A stretch of DNA of 64,000 bases from the NCBI RefSeq assembly GCF_037893015.1, contig NC_133660.1:282349067-282413066 (forward strand), written 5' to 3'. The translations under genes and the position numbers were made by a program. This DNA is from Macrotis lagotis. Lineage: Eukaryota > Chordata > Mammalia > Peramelemorphia > Peramelidae. The first letter of the stretch is position 1; the number at the start of each line of letters is the position of its first letter. Under the pieces are notes generated by a model that was not told the DNA's origin, ran no database searches, and saw nothing but the letters and a program-made list of their open reading frames with translations. Of the stretch, positions 11,024 to 20,476 are shown piece by piece.

Positions 11024-11159
11024 GGTGGATAAAGCACCGGCCCTGGAGTCAGGAGTACCTGTGTTCAAGTCCAGTCTCAAACACTTAATAATTACCTAGC
11101 TGTGTGACCTTGGGCAAGCCACTTAACCCCATTTGCCTTGCAAAAAAAACTTAAAAAAA
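11024..11159 (+). mobile_element. SINE, slightly 5'-truncated
   Basis: It begins at GGTGGATAAAGCACCGG, lacking the first ~15 bp, and is flanked by AAAGACCTTCCC at 11012-11023 and 11160-11171. Confidence 0.9.
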
Positions 11160-11954
11160 AAAGACCTTCCCAATTCCCAGAGATAGAGACTTTGTGCAGT
11201 GCTGACTTGTGGGGGAAGAGATTGCAACCACTCCCTAGGGCAAAGATCATCAAAGGTATCTGCCAGGGGAGCTGAGCAAAGCAAACTCAGCTGAGCCATT
11301 CCTGTAAACAGCTCCCTCTTTACTAGTTCACAACGAGATAAACAGATTTTCAGAAAACCTTTCTAAAATGGAAAAGTTAATATGTTACTTGGGGTTGGAA
11401 ATGGACATCTGAATGACATCAACACTGAGGAGCCCCTGTAATCTGTGTGCGGCATCATCATCCTAATGATCAATTCCAGTCTTCCTTCCACCCCACTGAC
11501 ATACCTTCACTTTGCAGTTATTCCATGGTCAGGATGACTTTGGTTTGGGTTACTTTTTAAAGCATTGATATGTTGTAACAGTTAACTAAATTTTCTTAGG
11601 CTAAAAATGAAATGACAAAAGTTAGTTTTATAAATGAAGTTTTATTCTCTAGGATCTTACCAAGAACTTATGGGTGGATGGCATCTTCACAGATGCCCAC
11701 CCTGAGATAGAATTTGGGGGGGCAATTTTATTTTTTGAGGAAAAAATATTTATTAAATTTATTATTATTGTTTTTATTTATTTATTCTTGTTTTGTACAA
11801 ATAATGTTTTTATACATTACTAAAATATTCTTGTTTAAGAGTAAACATAATACCCCCTCCCCCCAAAAAATATAGACCCGCATAAACGATAAAGGGGAGA
11901 GAAAAAAATTAAAATTGAAATAATAATAATAATAATAATAAATTATAAATTATA

Positions 11955-12110
11955 GGTATGGCCAGGTGGTGCAATAGATGGAGCACCAGCCCTGGAGTCA
12001 AGAGCACCGGAGCCCAAATCCAGCCCCAGACACCCAACAATCACCCAGCTGTGTGACCCTGTGCAAGTCACTCCAACCCCAGTGCCCTGCAAAAACCAAA
12101 AAAAAAACCC
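11955..12110 (+). mobile_element. SINE, divergent C-rich subtype
   Basis: The normal layout is kept but many T-to-C differences are seen (AATCCAGCCCCAGACACCC), shared with the next copy. It sits in a (TAA)n-rich part of the dispersed repeat. Confidence 0.8.
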
Positions 12111-12141
12111 CAAAATAAAATAAAATAGTAATAATAATAGT

Positions 12142-12285
12142 AGGGGCAGCTGGGTGGCAGACAGAGCACTGGCTCTTGAGCCAGGAGCACCCAGGTCCAA
12201 ATCCGGCCTCAGACACCCAACCATCACCCAGCTGTGCAGCCCCAGACAGGCTACCCAGTCCCATTTGCCCTGCAACCCCCCCTCC
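12142..12285 (+). mobile_element. SINE, divergent C-rich subtype
   Basis: Shares the CCAACCATCACCCAGCTGTG type of changes with the copy 30 bp upstream. Followed by (TAA)n. Confidence 0.8.
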
Positions 12286-12815
12286 AAAAATAATAATAAT
12301 AATAAATGTGCTTCAGTCTGTGTTCCAACACCACCAGCTCTGTCGCGGGTGGATCACATTCTTTATAAGTCCCACAAAAGCTACTTTCATATTTTTCCAC
12401 CAAATCCATTGCTGATCGCAACTCCCTCCATTCATACTTTTCTAATACCATGTACTGTATTTTCTCTCTCCTTTCACTCTGTCTTTGCTGTAGGGTAGCT
12501 GAGTGGCGCAGCAGACAGATCCCTGGTCCTGGGGCCAAGAGGCCGTAAGCCCACATACCACCCCTTGGGCCCAGCATCCACCTGGCCCTATGGTCCCGGA
12601 CAGCCCATCCAATCCCAGCCCCTTGCAAGAAGTAAAAAAGAAAATATGTTATATCTGATCATTCTCCCACCATGGTCCATCCTCTCCTCCATCACTCACA
12701 TCCCCCCCCTTCCCCCTGTCCCCCTCCTCTCCTTCTTAGTCCAGATGTCTATACCCCATTGAGTATATATGCTGTTTCCTCTCCTAGCCACCTCTGATGA
12801 GAGCAAAGATTCCCT

Positions 12816-13392
12816 CATTCTGGGGGCCATTTTATACAGAAAGGACAAAGAATCATAAAACTGAGTCCAGCAACTAATCAGATTTCATACAGATGCCATA
12901 GCTCTACATTAAGAAGTTATAACATTTGCTTCAAATTCCCCTTGATAAGACTCCCCTTTAGGCTGGAGATAGAATTTCTACAGATAGCCATAGGACTGCT
13001 CTCTCCTCATCCAAGATGTCTCTTATCTTGTAGTTTGTTGACCCAAGTAAAGGAATTTATTGGTGCTATTACAAAGCTAACAGGTAGTATTGACACAGGC
13101 TAAGACAACATTTAGATGTAGGAAACAGGCCTTGACATGGCAGACTGACATTTTTACATACTGAGACAACATTCAGATTTATAACTATTAGGTACAGGCT
13201 GAGAAACCAATTTTTGATCAGAAATATAGAATTAAAGAGTGTTAGACCTAGACATAACCTAACTGTTCAGGCTTGGAAGTGAAAAAGAAAAGAGCAGAGG
13301 AGAAAAGAGAACACCCAATAGGCACACTTTATAGATTGTTTTAACTAAAGAAAGAATGAAGAGTCATGGTCTGTATCAAAGGGGAAAAATAC
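12816..13392. other. Unassigned intergenic sequence
   Basis: No gene or repeat recognised. It contains scattered runs such as GACAACATTTAGATGTAGG and GACAACATTCAGATTTATA that look like weak internal repetition. Confidence 0.4.
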
Positions 13393-13442
13393 AATGAATG
13401 AATGAATGAATGAATGAATGAATGAATGAATGAATGAATGAA
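13393..13442 (+). repeat. (GAAT)n microsatellite
   Basis: Twelve uninterrupted AATG tetramers, followed by an L2-like piece (CCCTGACCTCAAGGAGCTTA). Confidence 0.95.
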
Positions 13443-13475
13443 AAAACATAGGCCCTGACCTCAAGGAGCTTACTT

Positions 13476-13962
13476 TCTATTTTTTTAAAAAATAATTCGT
13501 ATTGATAGCTTTCATTTTTTATATTACTTAAATTTTCCTGTCTTCCCTCTGCATTCCCTTCTAACAAATCTTTTTTTAAAAGGAAAAAAAGGAAAAGAAA
13601 AAAGTAAATAAGACCAATTAATGCATTTTTACAAATCTGACATTATATTCAATGCTCTCCATCTGTGCCTTCCACCTCTGCAAAGAATTGGAGGAAGGTG
13701 TCTTCCCATGGCTCTTCTTTAGGATAATTTTACAATTCTTTTCTTCCTTTTTTCCCTACTTAGGCTGGTTTCCCCCTCCTTAGGCAACTTGGTTCCATTC
13801 TCCCCCAAATTAGGCAGTTTAGTGAGAACTCCACCTCCTGCTCCCAAGACCTCACCATATTGGTGCCGCCCATATTCAGGAGAGCTTTTAGCTGAAGCTT
13901 AGAAGTCCCCTCAAATTCAGTGATCCAACAGCTTCAGCCTCACAACCAGCAGAGATTAGAGC
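13476..13962. other. Unassigned T-rich sequence
   Basis: Probable old repeat debris between an L2 scrap and a SINE tail. Nothing recognisable as a gene. Confidence 0.4.
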
Positions 13963-14050
13963 TGTATATTACCATTCCATTAATAGTTACCTAATTGAGT
14001 GACCTTGGGCAAATCACTTAACTCCATCGCCTTGCAAAAATAACCCCAAA
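13963..14050 (+). mobile_element. SINE 3' fragment
   Basis: It contains TAGTTACCTAATTGAGTGAC and TTGGGCAAATCACTTAACTC with an A-rich tail; the 5' half is absent. Confidence 0.7.
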
Positions 14051-14770
14051 AATTCCATTTAATTTTATTTTCAATTTCAAATTTTCTCCAGCTCTACCCA
14101 CTGAGAAGGTAAGGAAGAAATGAACCCATTACACATATGTATAATTACACAAAACAGATTTCTACATTAGCCATGTTAAAAAAAAAAAGAAATATATTCT
14201 TCTCACTCTGCTAAGTTCATCTGCTGTGTGAGTCCTTGAAATTGCAAAGGTTCTTGGTGTCTCTCTGCATTGGTACCAAGTCTTTCACAGTTGCTATTAC
14301 CATATACAATGTTTCTTGGTTCAGTTCGCTTCATTTTGTATCAGTTCTGACTCTAGGGCTGGTGCTCTATTCACTGTGCCACCTAGTTGCCCCCAATCTT
14401 CTAAAACCATCCCCTGCATCATTTTTTGCAGTCCAATGTTCAAATACTATAACTTGTTCAATCATTTTCCAATTGATGGACATCATTTCTTTACATCAAA
14501 AGAGTTTCTACATAGGAGTACATATGGATCCTTTTCCTTTTCCTTTGATCTCTTTAGGGTCCAGACATAGTAGCAGTATTGCTGGGTCCATGTCTTGATT
14601 GCCTTTGGGGCATAGTTCCAGGATTAGTTGGACTAGTTCAGTTTCACCAACAGTGTACTAGTCCTTTGTATTTTCCCAAATTCTATCCAGTATGGTTCAT
14701 TTTCTTTGCCATCTGTGTTGATCTGATGGATATAAAGTGGTACTTCAGAACTATTTTAATTTGCATTTTA
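14051..14770 (-). mobile_element. L1 LINE fragment E, antisense
   Basis: It reads as the reverse complement of the L1 3' end: CCATTGAGAAGG-like (14099), GTTCAGTTCGCTTCATTTTG (14319), CCAATTGATGGACATC (14469), GGTCCAGACATAGTAGCAGT (14559) and CACCAACAGTGTACTAG (14645). Confidence 0.75.
14347..14394 (-). mobile_element. SINE 5' fragment in L1 E
   Basis: Only the head end is present (CTGACTCTAGGGCTGGTGC to the GCCACCTAGTTGCCCCC end), so the copy is 3'-truncated. Confidence 0.7.
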
Positions 14771-15600
14771 GAAGATTTTTTTGATGGATCACAGGAGATT
14801 AACTGGACAATTCTGATTACATAAAACAGAAAAGCTTCTGCACAAACAAAATGAATAATTACATTTAGAAGGGAAAGTTAACTAAGAAAAAATCTTTGCA
14901 GCAATTTTCTCAATAATTGTTGTCAGAATTGTGAATTGGTCTAACAATTCTGGAAAGTAATTTGGAGTTATGGCTCCCAGACTGGATGTATTTTTTTTAA
15001 TCTTTTTTGGGTTATACCCCCCAGAGAGATCAAAGAAAGAGGGAAAAGTTCCACTGGAACAAAAGTGACCCAGAGATTCCATCACTAGTTATGTGCCCTA
15101 AGGAGCTCATTGTTTAAAATAAAAACCCAGTGTGTACCATAATATTTATAGCACCATTTTCTTGTGGTAATTAAAAACTCGGGGGCAAAAAGAGGAACTT
15201 TCTGTTGATTGGAAAATAGTTAAATAAATTGTGGTACATGAATGTAATGGAATATTACCGGGCTTTGAGAAATGGTGAATTAGATGAATGCAGAGAAGCA
15301 TGGCTATATTACATGTTTTGATACAGAATGAAGTAAACACAACCAAGAAAACAATAAACACATTATAATAATGCAAATTAAAAAACAAACAACCATCTCC
15401 TCACAACTGAAAATGAATACTGGGAAATTACAAAGAATAAATATAGTCCCAGAAAAGACCTTTGAGAAGATACTTCCTCCCACTTCTTTGCACAGGCCAG
15501 AGATCCCTCAGAATGAAACATTTCCATAGATGTCAGACTTTCAATGTGTTGATAAGGATTGACTGAACTTTTTTCTTTTTCTTTTTCTTTAAAAAAAAAA
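14771..15600 (+). mobile_element. L1 LINE fragment F
   Basis: Sense orientation, opposite to the neighbouring fragment E. It runs from AAAAGCTTCTGCACAAAC (14830) through GGTACATGAATGTAATGGAA (15232) to an A-rich 3' end near 15600. Internal deletion compared with a full L1 3' end. Confidence 0.72.
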
Positions 15601-15726
15601 TTCTTTGTAATTACAAAATAAATAAATAAGGGAAAAAAATTTCTTTGTTATAGGAGATGGGTCCCTGGAGTGAGGAGAAAAGGAATACAATAGAAGCTTA
15701 GGCAATGCAATAAAACAAATCATTAA

Positions 15727-15882
15727 TTTTTTTTTTTTTAGGTTTTTGCAAGGCAAATGAGGTTAAGTGGCTTGCCCAAGGCCACAGAGCTAGGTCGTTA
15801 TTAAGTGTCTGAGACCGGATTTGAACCCAGGTACTCCTGACTCCAGGACCGGTGCTTTATCCACTGAGCCACCTAGCCCCCC
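15727..15882 (-). mobile_element. SINE, left member of the inverted pair
   Basis: Full length. It differs from the reverse complement of its partner at about 3 of 135 positions and shares private variants with it (GAGGTTAAGTGG where most copies read GGGGTTAAGT). Confidence 0.93.
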
Positions 15883-15922
15883 TAAATTATAGTTTTTAAA
15901 ATTTTTTTAATGATTTGTTTTA

Positions 15923-16083
15923 GGGGGGCTAGGTGGCGCAGTGGATAAAGCACCGGTCCTGGAGTCAGGAGTACCTGGGTTCAAATCCGGTCTCAGACAC
16001 TTAATAATGACCTAGCTGTGTGGCCTTGGGCAAGCCACTTAACCTCATTTGCCTTGCAAAAACCTAAAAACAAAAAACAAAAA
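15923..16083 (+). mobile_element. SINE, right member of the inverted pair
   Basis: Full length with tail CTAAAAACAAAAAACAAAAA. Near-identical to the inverted copy 40 bp to its left. Confidence 0.93.
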
Positions 16084-16213
16084 AAAAACTATAAATTCCT
16101 GGAAGGTAGGACCTACATCTCCTTATTATTTACATCCCCAGGCTTTTCCTTCATTTATACATATGCCCATTTGTAAGAAAGAAACTGAGACCTGTTTAAG
16201 ACTTTGGCTTAAA

Positions 16214-16385
16214 AAGTCCAAGGTCTCCCTCTACATCCAGGGCCATCTCCAGTCTTCTTGATTCATATTTGGCCCCTGGACCCAGATGGCTCTGGAGAAG
16301 AAAGTGAGGCTAGGGACTTGGCACAGCCCCCATTCCTCAAATTCAATTCACATGCTTGTCATGGCATCACCTCCCTGATGTTAAA
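16214..16385 (+). mobile_element. Long-bodied SINE, body portion
   Basis: Same body as 2110-2306 in the opposite orientation (GGACCCAGATGGCTCTGG, CATGGCATCACCTCCCTGAT). The head is missing. A short further piece lies at 16976-17034. Confidence 0.7.
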
Positions 16386-16539
16386 GGGCCTCTTGAAGAG
16401 ACCATATACTCCTACTGATGGAGCCATGAATTGGTACCATTCTGGAATTATGCAAATATCCAAACTAAATATCCATTTTGTTTGTAGAGATTCCACTACA
16501 AGTCATATGTCCCCAGAAGGAGAAGTAATTGGAAAGGAA

Positions 16540-16965
16540 TATTTATTAAGCATCTGCTGAGTGCTGGTATTTTTTTTGGGGGGGGGGGTTGCAAGGCAAT
16601 GGGGTTAAGTGACTTGCCAAGGTCACACAGCTAGGTAATTATGAAGTGCCTGAGGGCAGATCTGAACTGACTCTAGGGCCGGTGCTCTATTCACTGTGCC
16701 ACCTAGTTGCCCCTAAGTGCTAGTATTTTAAAGTATCTACTATATATCAGGTAGTCTGCTAGGCACTTAACAAATATCTCATTTGAACCTCTTAACAATC
16801 CTATGAGGAAAAGCCATTATTATCATCTCCATTGTACAGGTGAGGAAACTGAGGCAGATAGAGGTGATATGACTTGCCCAGGGTGACACAGATAAGGAGT
16901 GTCCAAGTCCAGAAATGGACTCAATCTTTCCAGTTCCAGGCACTGTGATGCCACCTAGCCACCTC
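16540..16965 (-). mobile_element. MIR SINE, split by a younger SINE
   Basis: On the plus strand it reads as antisense MIR: GCTAGGCACTTAACAAATATC, CCTATGAGGAAA, CATTGTACAGGTGAGGAAACT and ACTTGCCCAGGGTGACACAG. It is interrupted at 16574-16714. Confidence 0.82.
16574..16714 (-). mobile_element. SINE inserted in MIR
   Basis: Target duplicates AGTGCTGGTATTTT (16560-16573) and AGTGCTAGTATTTT (about 16716-16729) flank it. A G run replaces part of the tail. Confidence 0.88.
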
Positions 16966-16975
16966 TAGAAGACTG

Positions 16976-17034
16976 GGCTTAGATGCCTCTGGAGGAGAAA
17001 CTGAGACTGGTGACTTAATACAGCACCTCATCAT
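16976..17034 (+). mobile_element. Long-bodied SINE scrap
   Basis: About 60 bp of the same body (GCCTCTGGAGGAGAAACTGA), followed by a short CATCAT run. Confidence 0.55.
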
Positions 17035-17288
17035 CATCATCAAAGCACAAAGGTCCTAATGGAATTTCTGATAGCAAACCTTCAGCTATAACCACTTCTG
17101 CATGTGGCCAGGGGCACTTGCTGAGTGGAGGCCCTCAATGAACTGGTATAGAGGAAGCTTTATCAGACTCGGCCTTCAAATAGTGGAACTGTATAAATAT
17201 CATTCCCCAGAACCCCATTTTGGGTCCAGTACCCATACAGCAAGCATAATCCACAAACTTAGAGAAAGCCAATAAACATCTACGTTTT

Positions 17289-17398
17289 CCTAATTCTGTT
17301 TGTTCTTTCTTGAGACCAAACTCTGAAGGCTGACACATGATGGCCTAATTCTGTTTGTCCTTTAATAGGATAAACTCTGGAAGTTAATACATGTTAGT
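17289..17398 (+). repeat. 55-bp tandem duplication, diverged
   Basis: Two neighbouring units starting CCTAATTCTGTTTGT (17289 and 17344) share AAACTCTGRAR and AYACATG further on. The rest of 17040-17930 holds nothing I recognise. Confidence 0.65.
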
Positions 17399-17934
17399 TT
17401 AATTATTTAAAAGTCAAACTCAAGGGAGTCATCAGGAGATAAGAAGAAAGGCCTCCTTTGCCTGCTTTGCAGAAGGGAACCCATGGGCACTAGATATACT
17501 GTCATGTACAATCTTTGTTATTTTTTTGCATAGTTTTTTGCAACTTTCCCCATTTCTATCAATATATCCAGGGATGGCATAATAAATTAAATGGGAATTT
17601 GGAGGGAGTTTCACAGAAGCTGCAGTTAACTCTTATAGGTCAGTACGTGACAGAAAAAAAAATTAGGAACTCAGAAATGCATAAAATATATGCATAGTAT
17701 TATATAATATTAACATAGTACTATAAACATACACAATTTCTTCTTCTCTGGTATGAAGAGAAGGCCAAAAACTTTTACACAGATTTTCCAGATCACAGGG
17801 TTCACCACAAGCCTACCCCTTGAGATGTGAAAGAGATAATTGTGTTTTATTATAAAACTCTCAGAGAAGGGGGAGGAGATGGAAGAGAGTGGAGCACAGG
17901 TTAGTCAAACAACAATCACTCATTAATGACTTAT

Positions 17935-19990
17935 AATTAGCTAAGTGCTAGAGATCAAAGAAGCAAAAATGGTTCCTGCCCTCAAGGAGTTGACATTCTA
18001 ATGTGTTGAGAGGAATGTGCACATAACTCAGCATGTACAAGATATGAAGAGAAAGGATGTCATGTCAGAGGAAATCCTGCAGAAGGTAGAATTTGAATAT
18101 TGAGGCAGCCCAGGAAGCAAAGAAAGAGGTGCAGGGGAAGTGGATTCAAACCTCAGAAGTGGGAGACAGAGTTTTATCAAGGAACCAGAACCCAGAGGAG
18201 CTGATCCTAGAAATGAGGAGAAAAGGAAAGGCAGCTTAAGGGGGGGTCAGGTTGCGAAGGGCTTTAAAGGTCAAAAATTAGGTTTTTGTTGGAAGTTTAT
18301 TGAAAAGGTGAATAAGATAGTTGGATGTATTAGAAGGCCAAGTGGGAGGTCATGGGGGCCTGCTTGGGGGGCGGGGGAGTGTCAGAGGAAAGAAGATTAA
18401 AGGACAGATGTTTTGAAGGTAGAACTGATCAGGTTTGACAAAAGACTGATCATAATCAATGAGGGTTTGTAAGGAACTGAGGCTGACTGGAAGGAGAGTG
18501 GCTTACTTAATAAAACTCAAGAAACTAGAAAATGTGATGGATAATTAGTGCTGATTTTGAAACTGTTAAGTTTGAGAAGTCTACGGCATAGTTCGAGATG
18601 TCTAAGAGATGGCTTGTGATTTGAGACTGATGCTCAGCAGAGAGATGAGGGCTTACCATAGAACTCTACTTTGACCCCATGGGAGCTGATGAGAGCTCCC
18701 CAATGAGGCAATACTGGAGCTCCTAGCTAGAGCTTTGGAGGACGAACAGTCAACTGGGAGCTAAGATCCAACAGAGGAAGCTGAGGAATAATAAACTCAG
18801 AAAGAGCAATGTCGTGAAAATGAAGAGAAGAGGGTAGATCAGGGGCAGCTAGGTGGCACAGTGGATAGAGCATGGACCCTGGAGTCAGGAAGACCCAAGT
18901 TCAAATCCAGGCCTCAGACACTTAATAATGGCCTAGCTTGGGCAAAGGTGTTTTTTTTTTTAATTCCCATTGCCTTAAATAAAATTTTTTTTTAAGTTCC
19001 ATGGATAGAAGAGGGTAGATCTAAGAGAAGCTGACCAACAGTAACAAAGGCTGTATAGAGGTCAGGAGAGGTGAGGACTGAAAGGCCACAATACTTGGCA
19101 ATTAAGAGACACTGGAAGCATTTAAGAGATCAGTTCCAGTTGGATAGTCAGAAGCCAGATCCCAAATAGTTTAGAAAATGAGAGTTAATAAATTGATCAT
19201 CAAAGAGTTTTTCAAGGAGAAAGGGAAGAGATGGGGAGGGAGCTAGTGGGGATGGCTGGCTCAGATGAGGGTTTTTTAAGGTTGAGGAAGACCCAGCATG
19301 TTCCAGGACAGCAGAAGCAGTAAGCATAGAGGGTGTTTATGAAGATGAATGAGAATGGGGATGGCACAAGACTGGGCATAATGGGACTCAAAGGTTTGCC
19401 TTTGCTGTAGAGGAGATAGTGGCATCTGAGGGATGTGAGAAAGGAAAAATCTAGAAAGCAGTGAGTCCTCAGCTAAGTGGAGGCTTGATGAGGGAGCAGA
19501 ATGTCCACAATCAGTCTGGGCAGAGAGGATAGTGAAGTGGTTAGATCTGATGGCAGAGAGGGTCCCACTGGGATTAGATGACACAAATCTGCAGGCCTGC
19601 AGGATCCCTAGCTCATGACTTTCAAGAAAATCGAAGGCTGCAGGTGGGAGGAATCCAGGGCTCAGATCTGGCAAGGGTGATCACTGAAAGGGCAAGGGAG
19701 CACAAGATAAATTGGGACTGTCACTAAGGGGTGGAGGAAGGACAGAGAGACTAGAAGTCACAGCAAGGATGGTCTTCAGGCAGAGATAAAAATGAAATGA
19801 TCCAAGATTTTGCTCAAATGAAGGAGTCTCATAACTCCAGAATGTGTAAGTGGAATCCTTGGGGGTGATGGCCAGGTTCCAGGGGAAGGCCATCTCTATA
19901 AAGGGTTGAGCTGGGGGCAGGGCAAGGTCATGATGCCTATAAAAATAAATCCATAAACTACCCATGTCCACAAAAATGTGTTTTCTTTTT
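17935..19990 (-). mobile_element. L2-type (CR1-clade) LINE, antisense, decayed
   Basis: It runs from the 3' UTR (CCTGCCCTCAAGGAGTTGAC at 17977) through reverse transcriptase remnants in minus-strand reading. These include an SSHG block near 18680 and an RT palm remnant (LDLSAAFDTVDH-like) near 19040, which reads DLYTAFVTVGQL here. An upstream ORF2 part follows to about 19970. A SINE splits it at 18841-19006. Multiple stops; not functional. Confidence 0.72.
18841..19006 (+). mobile_element. SINE in L2
   Basis: Target-site duplications AGAAGAGGGTAGATC at 18826-18840 and 19007-19021. The tail region is degraded into T/A runs. Confidence 0.9.
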
Positions 19991-20255
19991 TTTGGGAGGG
20001 GGGACTAGATGCTCCCTCCTTAAGGTGAGAAACATTATCCATCCTGTCAGATGATTTCTGGGGGAGGGAAAAGAGAAGGGATCTCTTTTAAAATGAAAGT
20101 ATTTAAAAAAAAACCCAAACAACATTCCAAATTAAAGTAACTTTATGTCAATCAGAAAACAGGAAAGAAGGTCAACATGCTAGATGTGGCTATTTTTCCT
20201 CTGCCAGAGGGGAGGATTTGGTGAAGAACAAAGACAAGCATGAAGTTTAATAGGA

Positions 20256-20261
20256 AAATAA
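20256..20261 (-). terminator. Possible CCS polyadenylation signal ATTAAA
   Basis: No AATAAA is seen on the minus strand in the 450 bp after the CCS stop. ATTAAA, the commonest variant, lies about 215 bp after it. Tentative. Confidence 0.45.
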
Positions 20262-20476
20262 ACCTTGAATTTGAAGAGAAAGAGACAGATAAGAAGCTGC
20301 TGTAGGGTGTCCTGGCCTACTTGGCACTGGAATGGATGAACAAGGTCACCTTGGATGGCTGGTTCCTGAAAGGAGGGGAGGTTTTCTGATTTGACTTGAT
20401 TAGAGACAGTGTGCCATCCCTGGAGCTTCTCAGGGTGAGCTAGGAGAAGGTTCAGGCCAGCCTTGATATTGGTAGG

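Larger units (their letters stand above)
11735..12815 (+). mobile_element. Dispersed repeat of unassigned family, copy 1, interrupted by SINEs
   Basis: The pieces 11770-11900 and 12310-12620 match 54785-55215 closely: ATACATTACTAAAATATTC, AGAGTAAACATAATACCCC, GGTGGATCACATTC and a degenerate SINE-like module starting CTGTAGGGTAGCTGAGTGG. Beyond it this copy continues through CATTGAGTATATATGCTG (12758). Two SINE-like units (11955-12110, 12142-12285) separate the pieces. It may be the antisense 5' part of a LINE; I cannot assign it. Confidence 0.7.
15711..16097. repeat. Inverted SINE pair with exchanged target duplicates
   Basis: A minus-strand SINE (15727-15882) and a plus-strand SINE (15923-16083) are separated by 40 bp. 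TAAAACAAATCATTAA lies left of the first SINE (15711-15726) and, inverted, just before the second (15907-15922). AAAAACTATAAATT lies right of the second (16084-16097) and, inverted and nearly intact, just after the first (15883-15897). The target duplicates become normal direct repeats if the middle is flipped. Confidence 0.88.

Noticed and set aside
19276-19674. 132-codon minus-strand frame in the intergenic region
   Set aside because: Lies within an antisense L2 LINE and looks like its upstream ORF2 debris, not a host gene.
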